From a virus, in the IMG/VR virus record IMGVR_UViG_3300042542_002054, positions 1 to 29,772 of that record: a stretch of 29,772 nucleotides of DNA; one strand, 5' to 3'. How positions within the stretch are numbered: the first letter of the stretch is position 1; every line of letters starts with the position of its first letter. Positions 22,502 through 28,953 of the stretch are shown piece by piece. The notes below the pieces were generated by a model. That model did no database searches, was not told where the DNA came from, and saw nothing but the letters and a program-made list of their open reading frames with translations. Both the position numbers and the translations under genes were made by a program.

Positions 22502-23152
22502 TTGCATTATTATCAACATAACATATCAGATTACAGGGCTGACACAGGCCACTTAACCCTGTTAGAGCATGGTTGTTATCATCAACTGCTCGATCAATAT
22601 TATCTTAATGAAGAACCGCTTCCATTAGATATAGACAAAATATTCCGATTACTTTCAGCGAGGACACAAGATGAAAAGAGTGCTATTAAAAATGTGCTTA
22701 AAGATTTCTTTATTGAAACTGAAGCTGGTTTTATTCAAAGAAGGTGTGATAATGAGATTAAATTCTATCACGAACGGATAGATTCAGCAGTTGCGGCAGG
22801 TCGTAAGAGTGCCGAGAAACGGGCGAATTCCAACGGGCGTTCAACGATCGTTCAACGGGCGTTCAACCAACTAATAACTAATAACCAAGAACTAATAACT
22901 AATAACCATATAGATATATCATCCGATTTCGATATATTTTGGCAGGCATATCCTCGTAAAGAAGGAAAGCAGGCAGCAAAAAAAATTTGGAATAATACAA
23001 GACCTAACTTACAAGATGTTCTTAAAACTCTTGCTTGGCAGAAAGAAAGCAAGCAATGGTTTGAGAAGGCTGGGCGTTTCATCCCTATGGCAAGCACCTA
23101 TTTACGCCAATCGAGGTATTTGGATGAGCCGCCTGTATCAGTAACATTTTAG
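22502..23152 (+). CDS. DUF1376-type replication protein (initiator or loader)
   Basis: 216 aa from TTG 22502, which is preceded by AAAGGGAACTAA and gives the family's standard start MHYYQHNISDYRADTGHLTLLEHGCYHQLLDQYYLNEEPLP. Residues 1-95 are the DUF1376 winged-helix-like domain; a basic linker (AAGRKSAEKRANSNGRST) and a low-complexity stretch follow. The C-terminal domain begins FDIFWQAYPRKEGKQAAKKIWNN (from about residue 143), a form found in phage replication proteins linked to helicase loading. Three 11-bp iterons and two 19-bp repeats lie in the linker DNA (22831-22908), as in lambda gene O. Its likely role is origin binding. Confidence 0.8.
   Translation: MHYYQHNISDYRADTGHLTLLEHGCYHQLLDQYYLNEEPLPLDIDKIFRLLSARTQDEKSAIKNVLKDFFIETEAGFIQRRCDNEIKFYHERIDSAVAAGRKSAEKRANSNGRSTIVQRAFNQLITNNQELITNNHIDISSDFDIFWQAYPRKEGKQAAKKIWNNTRPNLQDVLKTLAWQKESKQWFEKAGRFIPMASTYLRQSRYLDEPPVSVTF
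22831..22908 (+). repeat. Iteron-like repeats, candidate replication origin
   Basis: Three tandem 11-bp units CAACGNNCGTT at 22831-22841, 22842-22852 and 22853-22863, each nearly palindromic (AACG..CGTT). A weaker copy at about 22818 precedes them. They are followed by an AT-rich block with a 19-bp unit AACTAATAACTAATAACCA at 22869-22887 and again, identical, at 22890-22908. This sequence lies within the replication protein gene, the layout of the lambda origin inside gene O. Confidence 0.7.
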
Positions 23153-23160
23153 GAAAGAAG

Positions 23161-23514
23161 ATGATCAATGAAGTCTTATGTTTATCAGCTCTTATGTGGG
23201 GCGAAGCAAGGGGTGAAGGCAATATTGGTATGGTTGCAGCAGCTTATACTGCAATTAACCGCAAAGCCGATCCAAATTATCCGAAAACTATTTGTGAAAT
23301 AATTAGGCAGCCGAAGCAATACCAATTTTTGGATTATGGTATGCCTACTAAAACACAGATAGCTCATTTAGAACCGCTTGCAAAAGCGATTTTAGAAAAA
23401 AGGATAAGCGATCCAACAAGGGGCGCAAAATGGTTTCATACTAAAAATATAAAACCATATTGGGCTAAAGATAAAACGATTAAATTATCATACAATAATC
23501 ATATATTTTATTAG
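23161..23514 (+). CDS. SleB/CwlJ-type cell wall hydrolase
   Basis: 117 aa. The fold's hallmark residues are present: ALMWGEARGEGNIGMVAAAYTAINRKADPNYPKTICEIIRQP (about residues 10-51; E15 in W-G-E-A-R-G-E is the presumed catalytic acid), then QYQFLDYG, and near the end DPTRGAKWFHT. SleB/CwlJ (Hydrolase_2) enzymes are lytic transglycosylase-like murein hydrolases. There is no signal peptide. It lies far from the lysozyme cassette, beside the replication gene, which raises the chance that it serves another purpose (such as a virion or early wall function). AGGAAAGAAG gives a strong ribosome binding site. Confidence 0.85.
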   Translation: MINEVLCLSALMWGEARGEGNIGMVAAAYTAINRKADPNYPKTICEIIRQPKQYQFLDYGMPTKTQIAHLEPLAKAILEKRISDPTRGAKWFHTKNIKPYWAKDKTIKLSYNNHIFY

Positions 23515-23532
23515 ATAAGAAAAGGACAAGAA

Positions 23533-23802
23533 ATGACACAAGATACAACAATGGGTAATTTAGAAACTTGGGTTCGTCAGTTAAATGGCGAACTCAATGT
23601 TCAAGATATAGCAAAAACTAGACCAGCTCCAATAGAGGATGTAGTAGCTACCTATTCGGTATTTTTAAGACATTATGATAAAGTTGGACTTTGTGCGGCC
23701 ACAAATAAAAGACGCGCTAGTCGATGTAATGTAGAATTTGTATTTGATGGCAATACCCGTAAACTTAAAAGCGTTAGATTGATTAATCAAGATGAAGAAT
23801 AA
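23533..23802 (+). CDS. Small unknown protein
   Basis: 89 aa, ribosome binding site AAAAGGACAAGAA. Has GNLETWVRQLNGELNVQDIAKTRPAPIEDVVATYSVFLRHY, a helix pattern that could be an HTH-like domain, and C-terminal beta strands (CNVEFVFDGNTRKLKSVRLI). Not assigned to a family. It ends inside the start of the following gene (ATGAAGAATAA). Possibly a regulatory or replication accessory gene. Confidence 0.55.
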   Translation: MTQDTTMGNLETWVRQLNGELNVQDIAKTRPAPIEDVVATYSVFLRHYDKVGLCAATNKRRASRCNVEFVFDGNTRKLKSVRLINQDEE

Positions 23803-24010
23803 AGAACCTGATACTAAAGAATGGCTTTTAAAAGTTCACAGACAAACTCAAACTGATCTTGAGTATAGAAAGGCATTGGCTAGAGATGTCAATGAGCTTG
23901 TAGAAGCTTTAGATTGGATGGTCGAATCTTTTACTCAAGGCGATGCAAGATGGAATGATGTTCCTTGCGTTAGAAATGCGAAGGTTATATTAGAAAAACT
24001 AAAAGGATAA
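23792..24010 (+). CDS. Small helical protein, unknown
   Basis: 72 aa, overlapping the previous gene by 11 bases. All-helical, charged (RQTQTDLEYRKALARDVNELVEALDWMVESFTQG). No family recognised. It is a link in the chain of small genes between the replication gene and the helicase loader. Confidence 0.55.
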   Translation: MKNKEPDTKEWLLKVHRQTQTDLEYRKALARDVNELVEALDWMVESFTQGDARWNDVPCVRNAKVILEKLKG

Positions 24011-24016
24011 GACAAT

Positions 24017-24238
24017 ATGGAAACTGTGAAAGCTTGGATGATAGAAGAATTTGATAATAATAATAATTTAGTTTGGAAAATGATTTCATTCTTTCCGCCC
24101 GACAGTTTGGAGTGGATGCGAGATATTCGTGGTAAAAAGCATAATTTAGTTATATCCGAGTTAGGAGTTATTACTTCTAAAAAAATCAATGGAGTTGAGA
24201 AGAAATATGATTCTTCAAAATTTGTGGTTGGCCTTTAA
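24017..24238 (+). CDS. Small unknown protein
   Basis: 73 aa with AAGGATAAGACAAT before ATG. Contains MISFFPPDSLEWMRDIRGKK and VISELGVITSKKING. Not recognised. The next membrane gene starts 32 bases inside its end. Confidence 0.55.
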   Translation: METVKAWMIEEFDNNNNLVWKMISFFPPDSLEWMRDIRGKKHNLVISELGVITSKKINGVEKKYDSSKFVVGL

Positions 24239-24323
24239 GGTTGTTAGTTTTGCTTTGTGGGCGATTGTATTCTTGGTTGTTTCACTCATCTTATTTTATA
24301 TATGGGAAGAATTTAATGACTAG
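24207..24323 (+). CDS. 38-aa single-membrane-segment peptide
   Basis: ATG 24207 with GGAGTTGAGAAGAAAT upstream, TAG at 24321-24323. Reads MILQNLWLAFKVVSFALWA then IVFLVVSLILFYIWEEFND: one long membrane segment and an acidic C-terminus. Its end overlaps the next ATG by 8 bases. Too short for automatic calls. Confidence 0.6.
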   Translation: MILQNLWLAFKVVSFALWAIVFLVVSLILFYIWEEFND

Positions 24324-24420
24324 ATTTATAGATTTTGCAATAAAAATATTAATAGTAGGCGGTCTTTTTGGTATATTTTTAGGATTATCATTAGTGTTAG
24401 AATTAACATTTATCCGATGA
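24316..24420 (+). CDS. 34-aa single-membrane-segment peptide
   Basis: ATG 24316 (inside the previous gene's last codons), TGA 24418-24420 overlapping the next ATG as ATGA. Reads MTRFIDFAIKILIVGGLFG then IFLGLSLVLELTFIR: basic ends around one hydrophobic segment. The couplings on both sides support translation. Function unknown. Confidence 0.65.
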   Translation: MTRFIDFAIKILIVGGLFGIFLGLSLVLELTFIR

Positions 24421-24608
24421 GTAACTTTATGGAAGTCTTATTTCGTTATTTAGTCTTTGATGATTTAGGCGAACCTATCCGCAGATTTAGAACAAAGCAT
24501 GAAGCAGAATGTTATATTTTGCACAGAGGTAATCATACAATTAAAAAATTACCAGCTCCACCAAAAGAAAATGTATTTGATTTAATAACAGACGAACCAT
24601 TATTTTGA
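24417..24608 (+). CDS. Small conserved-looking protein, unknown
   Basis: 63 aa, coupled by ATGA. Has RYLVFDDLGEPIRRFRTKHEAECYILHRGNHTIKKLPAPPKE, a form I know from other phages (the 'D..G.PIR.F.TK.EA' pattern), with no known role. Its stop overlaps the TTG start of the next gene (TTGA). Confidence 0.65.
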   Translation: MSNFMEVLFRYLVFDDLGEPIRRFRTKHEAECYILHRGNHTIKKLPAPPKENVFDLITDEPLF

Positions 24609-24748
24609 GCCATATTTTAATTATTATTACAGGTCTTATCTATTCATATATTAGCATTGAGCAATTTTATCTTGGCAACAATGGAATGGGTATTTGCTAT
24701 TTTGGTTATGCTTTAGGAAATGTTGGCTTGTATATGATGGCTAAATAA
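24605..24748 (+). CDS. 47-aa two-segment membrane protein
   Basis: Starts at TTG 24605, overlapping the previous stop as TTGA, ends TAA 24746-24748. Reads MSHILIIITGLIYSYISIEQ, FYLGNNGMGICYFGYALGNVGLYMMAK: two hydrophobic segments joined by a short loop. Similar proteins (GLIY.Y...EQ...GN.GM...Y.GYA..NVGLY) are known to me from environmental phages. Function unknown. Confidence 0.65.
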   Translation: MSHILIIITGLIYSYISIEQFYLGNNGMGICYFGYALGNVGLYMMAK

Positions 24749-24759
24749 AAGGATTATTA

Positions 24760-25188
24760 ATGACACTAGAAGATAAGATAAGTTTTAAATCTATGATGGA
24801 TACTCTTGCATCAATCTATCAAAAACAACCATTGGATCAGAATACTTTAAGAGTTTGGTTTTATAAACTTGAAAAGTTTGAATTTAGTATTGTCACTAAA
24901 GCTTTTGATAAGCATATTGATAACAGTAAATTCTTTCCCAGTATTTTTGATATTTTGCAATTATGCAGGGAAAAGCCAATTGAATTTGCCAGGTTAGAAG
25001 CACCGAAACTATCTAAAGAAGCTAATGCGGTTTATGCGGCAAATGTAAATAAATTTGTGCAGGACATAAAGAGTGAAGATAAGAAGCTAAAAGACATGAG
25101 GGCTTGGGCGCATCGTATTATTGCTAACCCAAAAAATTATCCAGCAATTTCACTTGAATTCGCAAAGGAAGCTATAAATGCAAAATAA
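24760..25188 (+). CDS. G39P-like helicase loader / replisome factor
   Basis: 142 aa, AAAGGATTATTA ribosome binding site. The first 65 residues (MMDTLASIYQKQPLDQNTLRVWFYKLEKFEFSIVTKAFDKHIDNSKFFPSIFDIL) are a helical unit very like the N-terminal domain of SPP1 G39P, which binds the replicative helicase and loads it at the origin. The C-terminal region is a charged helix. A loader following an initiator-like gene is a logical pair. No helicase gene is visible in the window, so it probably uses the host's DnaB. Medium certainty because G39P-like matches are short. Confidence 0.65.
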   Translation: MTLEDKISFKSMMDTLASIYQKQPLDQNTLRVWFYKLEKFEFSIVTKAFDKHIDNSKFFPSIFDILQLCREKPIEFARLEAPKLSKEANAVYAANVNKFVQDIKSEDKKLKDMRAWAHRIIANPKNYPAISLEFAKEAINAK

Positions 25189-25447
25189 ATGGAGCAAAGT
25201 AAGTAAATATTGCATTGAACGCAATAATTTTTATATTTCCCGATACACTCTTGCCGATGGCGCAAATAGATTTGTATTATGGGATGGACACAAGATGATT
25301 AAAATACACGATGACGCAAAGGTGCTAAAAGATGAAGCAGAAAGATTGGATAGTAAATCAACAGAACTTGGGCAATCTCACGACTTATTTGGAAGGCTTA
25401 ATCAAAGAAGGAAAGACACCTCAAGTTACGATCAAAGAAAAAGTTAG
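25178..25447 (+). CDS. Small protein overlapping the NinB gene, unknown
   Basis: 89 aa; 11-base overlap with the preceding gene and a 116-base overlap with the NinB gene. Its first 60 residues (KVSKYCIERNNFYISRYTLADGANRFVLWDGHKMIKIHDDAKVLKDEAER) look like an ordinary compact alpha-beta domain. The C-terminal part is basic and Ser-rich and may be only the result of the overlap. A shorter product cannot be excluded. Confidence 0.5.
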   Translation: MQNKWSKVSKYCIERNNFYISRYTLADGANRFVLWDGHKMIKIHDDAKVLKDEAERLDSKSTELGQSHDLFGRLNQRRKDTSSYDQRKS

Positions 25448-25703
25448 CGGTGATAAGAGGTCGATTGAAGCAAATAAGTTCCTGTGGGGTAGGTTATATA
25501 AAAGCATTAGTCAATTTACAGGCTACTTACCTATGGAAGTGCATCTTCTATGCGGGCATCTTTTCCTATCTGAACAAAAGACTATTAATGGAGTTCAAGT
25601 TCCTTATGTTCGCTCAACAACTGATCTTACAGTCGAGGAGTTTACATCTTACATACAGAATATTGAGAGTTATTTTGCCCAACTAGGATGGTCAAGTGAC
25701 TAA
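25332..25703 (+). CDS. ninB: NinB/YbcN-like recombination protein
   Basis: 123 aa. RSIEANKFLWGRLYKSISQFTGYLPMEVHLLCGHLFL (about residues 43-80) and YVRSTTDLTVEEFTSYIQNIESYFAQLGW near the end are the NinB hallmarks (S-x(3)-N-x(3)-W, E-x-H, S-T-x-x-L-x-x-x-E-F). NinB proteins bind single-stranded DNA and promote recombination in the lambda family. It may cooperate with the ERF/YqaJ system encoded leftward. It starts far inside the previous gene (116-base overlap). Confidence 0.85.
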   Translation: MKQKDWIVNQQNLGNLTTYLEGLIKEGKTPQVTIKEKVSGDKRSIEANKFLWGRLYKSISQFTGYLPMEVHLLCGHLFLSEQKTINGVQVPYVRSTTDLTVEEFTSYIQNIESYFAQLGWSSD

Positions 25704-25986
25704 AGACGAAAAAAACCATTACGATAAACTGTCACAATTAGGGTGTATAGTTTGTAGGAAAGAAGGATGGGGTTATAGTCCACCTCATATTCACCATATT
25801 AGGCATGGTGTAGGGTTATCCCAACGCAGTCATTGGTCGCTTGCCATTCCCTTATGCCCTAATCATCATCAAAATGGCGGTTATGGGATAGCGTTACATG
25901 CAGGACAAAAAGAATTTGAAAGAAAGTTTGGATCGGAAGTTGAGCTATTGCAAGAAACAATCAAGTTAATGAGGACTAAATTATGA
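25696..25986 (+). CDS. Ref-like HNH nuclease (RecA-dependent nuclease type)
   Basis: 96 aa from GTG 25696, overlapping NinB by 8 bases. Zinc and active-site pattern: C17-x2-C20 (LGCIVCRKE), H31-x-H33-H34 (PPHIHHIRHG), C54-x2-H57-H58 (LCPNHHQNG) and H68 in IALHAG, then FERKFGSE. This is the P1 Ref/RecA-dependent nuclease form (CIVC...HHIR...IPLC..HH...G.H...FE). Phage relatives act with RecA-coated strands. The location after NinB fits a nin-region recombination role. Confidence 0.85.
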   Translation: MTKDEKNHYDKLSQLGCIVCRKEGWGYSPPHIHHIRHGVGLSQRSHWSLAIPLCPNHHQNGGYGIALHAGQKEFERKFGSEVELLQETIKLMRTKL

Positions 25987-26045
25987 TAGAATTATTATTC
26001 GGCGTTATCGTTATGATAGTCGCCATTTATTTTATGGGTAGGTAA
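25983..26045 (+). CDS. 20-aa membrane peptide
   Basis: ATG 25983 overlaps the preceding stop as ATGA and the frame ends TAA 26043-26045. It encodes MIELLFGVIVMIVAIYFMGR, a single membrane helix with a basic end. The next ATG comes four bases later. At this size it may be a leader or a real small peptide. Confidence 0.45.
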   Translation: MIELLFGVIVMIVAIYFMGR

Positions 26046-26049
26046 TTTA

Positions 26050-26487
26050 ATGCCAACTGCACCTTTTAACACCAAGTGTCGGGAATTAGGTTGCAAGAAT
26101 GAAAAGACTAGCCGATCCACTTTTTGTTCTGATCATGGTGGCGGTGTAACAGAAAAAGGCAAAGAAAATAGTAAGCTTTATGCAACTGCTTTTTGGAAAA
26201 AACAAAGAGTTATTCAATTAAGTAAGAAGCCATTATGTGAAGCATGTTTACTTGAGGGCAAAGTGGTTCAAGCAATTCATATAGACCATGTATTTCCTCA
26301 CAGACAAGATCAGAATAAGTTTAGAAGTAATCTGTTTCAAAGTTTGTGTGCGCCGCATCACACACTAAAAACACAAGAAGAAAATGAAGGCAAGTATTTA
26401 TATTATTCAGATAACGGATTAATTACTTATACAGACGCGGATTATGGCCAAACTATTAACCAAACAAAATCTGCGCAAGATATATAG
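26050..26487 (+). CDS. HNH endonuclease
   Basis: 145 aa. An N-terminal zinc knuckle (C10-x4-C15-x10-C26-x2-H29) is followed by YATAFWKKQRVIQLSKKPLCEACLLEGKVVQAIHIDHVFPHRQD (about 44-87). In it C63-x2-C66 and H77-x-D79-H80 form part of the HNH site, with N94-L95 and C100-x2-H103-H104 completing it. This is the form of HNH proteins placed near terminases in HK97-like phages, which help cleave DNA at cos sites. Terminase genes would lie just beyond the window's end. A weak ribosome binding site (TAATTTA) suggests coupling. Confidence 0.85.
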   Translation: MPTAPFNTKCRELGCKNEKTSRSTFCSDHGGGVTEKGKENSKLYATAFWKKQRVIQLSKKPLCEACLLEGKVVQAIHIDHVFPHRQDQNKFRSNLFQSLCAPHHTLKTQEENEGKYLYYSDNGLITYTDADYGQTINQTKSAQDI

Positions 26488-26791
26488 AGCGTTATCATCA
26501 TTACCGCCATTTAATGAAATGCGTGGTATGCCCCAAGCTCATCGAATAACATTTTCTGTAATAAATACAAACGAAGTAATGGGTTATTTTCATACTCACC
26601 CAATGCGAATTGAAATAGATAAGATGTGTGATACTTGGGATAAGATATTTGTAACTATGCTTCATGAGTGTTGTCATGTTTATTTATTTCATAATGGATA
26701 TGACGATTACGATCAGCATGAAGAAAGATTTAAGAAATTAGCAAAAAGAGTATGCGATGTTTATATTGGACTTGATGTAAAGGAGTTTTAA
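26444..26791 (+). CDS. SprT-like zinc metalloprotease domain protein
   Basis: 115 aa, overlapping the HNH gene by 44 bases. H74-E-C-C-H78 (TMLHECCHVYLFHNG) is a HExxH zinc site, with H92 in YDQHEERFKKLAKRV as the third ligand. This is the SprT/SprT-like domain arrangement (HE..H ... GH...F). SprT-like proteins include the DNA-protein crosslink proteases, so a role in repair or clearing of protein from phage DNA is plausible; alternative is a host-protein cleavage role. Ends TAATG with the next gene. Confidence 0.8.
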   Translation: MAKLLTKQNLRKIYRALSSLPPFNEMRGMPQAHRITFSVINTNEVMGYFHTHPMRIEIDKMCDTWDKIFVTMLHECCHVYLFHNGYDDYDQHEERFKKLAKRVCDVYIGLDVKEF

Positions 26792-27273
26792 TGAATAAAG
26801 TTATAACATTTATATTGGCGCTTATTATTGGCGGACTATTAGCAATTATTTCTGACCAAGTATTTGCGGCCGATACTAATATCACTACAAATATGAAAGG
26901 CATGCCTGTTCCTTCAGCCATTGCGCCTTCTATTTCTACTATGAATCCTAAAATATGTAAAACAGGTGTAAGCGGCGGGGCTAACACAGGTGTTGTATCT
27001 ATTAGCGGTGGATTTACAGTTGAAGATGAAAATTGTGCAAGAGTAGTTAAAGCTGAAACTTTATCTAATCTAGGATTAAAAGTAAGTGCGGTAAGTTTAA
27101 TGTGTCAAGATGAAGCTACATGGGAAGCAATGGAAATGGCAGCTAGCCCTTGTCCATTCGGTGGCTCTTTAGGCGATGTTGCTAGACGCGCTTGGTTTAA
27201 ACGATACCCTGAAAGATTCTATAAGTTATATGGTTCGGACTTTAAGCTTCCTGTTATTGCTGATAAGCAGTAA
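26791..27273 (+). CDS. Secreted Cys-containing protein, unknown
   Basis: 160 aa. Signal peptide MNKVITFILALIIGGLLAIISDQVFA|AD (cleavage about 26). The exported part has NPKICKTGVSGGANTGVVSISGGFTVEDENC and LKVSAVSLMCQDEATWEAMEMAASPCPFGGSLGDVARRAWF, with C56, C82, C105 and C121 able to pair in the periplasm. I know similar proteins in other phages near lysis genes but no function. TAATG coupling with the SprT-like gene. It may be a periplasmic or virion protein. Confidence 0.7.
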   Translation: MNKVITFILALIIGGLLAIISDQVFAADTNITTNMKGMPVPSAIAPSISTMNPKICKTGVSGGANTGVVSISGGFTVEDENCARVVKAETLSNLGLKVSAVSLMCQDEATWEAMEMAASPCPFGGSLGDVARRAWFKRYPERFYKLYGSDFKLPVIADKQ

Positions 27274-28192
27274 TGCTTATGCTTGGTATTGCACTTATGT
27301 TCCTGACAACAACGGATACATAACAAATTTACAATGCTATGACATTGATGATGCAACTGCGCTTACAGGATATTGGTGTCCTTATTATCCTAATGATCCA
27401 ATATGCGCACCTTATATTCAGCCAGCTTGCACAGACGCTACAGAAACTAGAACCTTATCATGCCCTATAAATTATTCAGGTGCATTAAATCAGGTTAGGT
27501 ATTATACTTGTAGCGCAAGTAGTTGGTCTGCTTGGCAAGATAGTTCAAATAATTGTGTTGCTGATCCGCCAACTTGTGTATCAACGACAGAAACAAGGGC
27601 TTTATCATGCGCGAGTGGTTACGAAGGATTAATAACGGAATTAAGAATTTCCCAATGCTCCGATCCGTATGGTTTGCCAACTTGGACTGCATGGTCGGAA
27701 ACATCCAATACTTGCAAGATGACATTAGACAATCAGGACAATGTAACAAGCCCTGTGAGTGTAATAAGCCCTATCAATCCGAGCGGAATACTCAACACAA
27801 GTGTTACGCCTACGATAACAGAATCTGTGATTGCACAAACAGATATTGTGCAGACATTTAGTAATGCATTGAATAGCACTACAAGCGAAGTCAAAAGCGA
27901 ATCTAAAAAAGAAGATACCAAATCAGAAGATAAGAAAGATGTAGAAATTGTTCCTGGATTAGGAATAGTTTTGAGTTTGGCTTTATTACAAAGCCCAAAC
28001 AATTTAACTCAACCGAATATGGTTGATTCTTATAATTTAACGCAGGAAAATGATTATGGACTTCAACAAGGAATTTATATGGGGCTTATCACTCAAACAA
28101 GTATTTCTGATAGGTTCAACGCTTATAGCAGTCGTAGGAACGCCGATTTATTATGGAATTACGACTTTCAACAAAATGCGTTCAGTCGTTGA
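27230..28192 (+). CDS. Secreted protein with two Cys-rich WxxW-type repeats
   Basis: 320 aa from ATG 27230, chosen because a signal peptide (MVRTLSFLLLLISSNAYA, cleaved about 18) starts there; the frame is open further upstream (ATG 27176). Two repeats follow: C67-x6-ETRTLSC78 ... C94-x5-WSAW-x(6)-C109 and C116-x5-ETRALSC127 ... C143-x(9)-TAW-x(6)-C162, each with four Cys. Next comes a Ser/Thr-rich region and a Lys/Glu stretch (about 235-258), and a hydrophobic helix VPGLGIVLSLALL. The end overlaps the next gene by 137 bases. Looks like a surface adhesion or shield protein of the host envelope; role unknown. Confidence 0.7.
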   Translation: MVRTLSFLLLLISSNAYAWYCTYVPDNNGYITNLQCYDIDDATALTGYWCPYYPNDPICAPYIQPACTDATETRTLSCPINYSGALNQVRYYTCSASSWSAWQDSSNNCVADPPTCVSTTETRALSCASGYEGLITELRISQCSDPYGLPTWTAWSETSNTCKMTLDNQDNVTSPVSVISPINPSGILNTSVTPTITESVIAQTDIVQTFSNALNSTTSEVKSESKKEDTKSEDKKDVEIVPGLGIVLSLALLQSPNNLTQPNMVDSYNLTQENDYGLQQGIYMGLITQTSISDRFNAYSSRRNADLLWNYDFQQNAFSR

Positions 28193-28469
28193 TTCATACG
28201 ATGAAAGCAAAGTGCAAGCATTAGAAATTCAAATGAAAGCTCAACAAGAGCGTTTATTAGCTATTCAAGATTCAAGCATTAGAATTAACGAGAAAGCATC
28301 AGACGCTATTGCATTGGCTCGTGAAACTTCAGCTATTGCTCGTGGATCACAAAGAGAAGTAGAAGCATCTTTATCAAGCGTTCGTTCTGAAGTTAAAGCT
28401 CAAATAGATGGCTTAAACACTCAAATGAAAGCTATACAAAAATCAATGACTAACCCAATAGGAAATTAA
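28056..28469 (+). CDS. Membrane-anchored coiled-coil protein of the lysis cassette
   Basis: 137 aa. ATG 28056 chosen because AGGA at 28044-28047 lies 8 bases upstream; ATG 28050 is too close. Starts MDFNKEFIWGLSLKQVFLIG and then IAVVGTPIYYGITTF, one membrane segment (about 14-36), followed by a long heptad-rich helix (VQALEIQMKAQQERLLAIQDSS to LNTQMKAIQKSM). It resembles proteins placed before holins and endolysins in environmental phages. A spanin or holin-regulator role is possible. It overlaps the end of the previous gene by 137 bases. Confidence 0.7.
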   Translation: MDFNKEFIWGLSLKQVFLIGSTLIAVVGTPIYYGITTFNKMRSVVDSYDESKVQALEIQMKAQQERLLAIQDSSIRINEKASDAIALARETSAIARGSQREVEASLSSVRSEVKAQIDGLNTQMKAIQKSMTNPIGN

Positions 28470-28470
28470 T

Positions 28471-28953
28471 ATGCTTACCCTTATATCATCTTTACTATCA
28501 TTCTTTAGTGGCGGATTGCCAAACATTCTTAACTTTTTTCAGGATCGCTCTGATAAGAAGCATGAGATTGAGATGTCAAAGCTTCAAACAGAAAAAGAAT
28601 TGCAAATGGCAGAGCGAGGTTATATTGCTCAAGCTAAAGTAGAAGAAATACATTTAGAACAATCCCAAGTAGAAGCACAAGCGCAAGAGCGCAATGCTTT
28701 ATATCAACATGATATTGAAATATCTAAAGGCGCATCAAGATGGGTAGTAAATATTAGAGCTTTAGTAAGGCCTGTAATTACTTATGGATTATTTAGTTTG
28801 TTAGTTTTTGTAGAAGTGTTTGGTTTCTTTTATGCCATTCGCACAGGTGTTGATTTCCAAATAGCTATGAATTTATTATGGGATGACGAAACACAAATTA
28901 TATGGGCTTCAGTTGTTTCATTTTGGTTTGGCACACAAGCGTTTAAAAAATGA
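28471..28953 (+). CDS. Holin, three-membrane-segment GTA type
   Basis: 160 aa. N-terminal hydrophobic segment, then an acidic and helical region (KKHEIEMSKLQTEKELQMAERGY), then ISKGASRWVVNIRALVRPVITYGLF, LFVFVEVFGFFYAIRTG and IIWASVVSFWFGTQAFKK. The R-x-x-R-P pattern followed by two membrane segments and the W-F-G-x-Q/R-A ending is that of the 'holin of 3TMs, for gene-transfer release' family (PF11351). It would permeabilise the inner membrane at the end of infection. Its stop overlaps the start of the lysozyme gene (ATGA), an ideal holin-endolysin pair. Confidence 0.75.
   Translation: MLTLISSLLSFFSGGLPNILNFFQDRSDKKHEIEMSKLQTEKELQMAERGYIAQAKVEEIHLEQSQVEAQAQERNALYQHDIEISKGASRWVVNIRALVRPVITYGLFSLLVFVEVFGFFYAIRTGVDFQIAMNLLWDDETQIIWASVVSFWFGTQAFKK

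Noticed and set aside
27176-27229. Start of the secreted Cys-repeat protein at ATG 27176
   Set aside because: Would place 18 residues in front of the signal peptide; ATG 27230 gives a standard one.
27495-27861. Antisense (27495-27749) and other-frame (27574-27861) ORFs in the secreted protein gene
   Set aside because: Unusual composition, no ribosome binding site, contained in a larger gene with signal peptide and Cys repeats.
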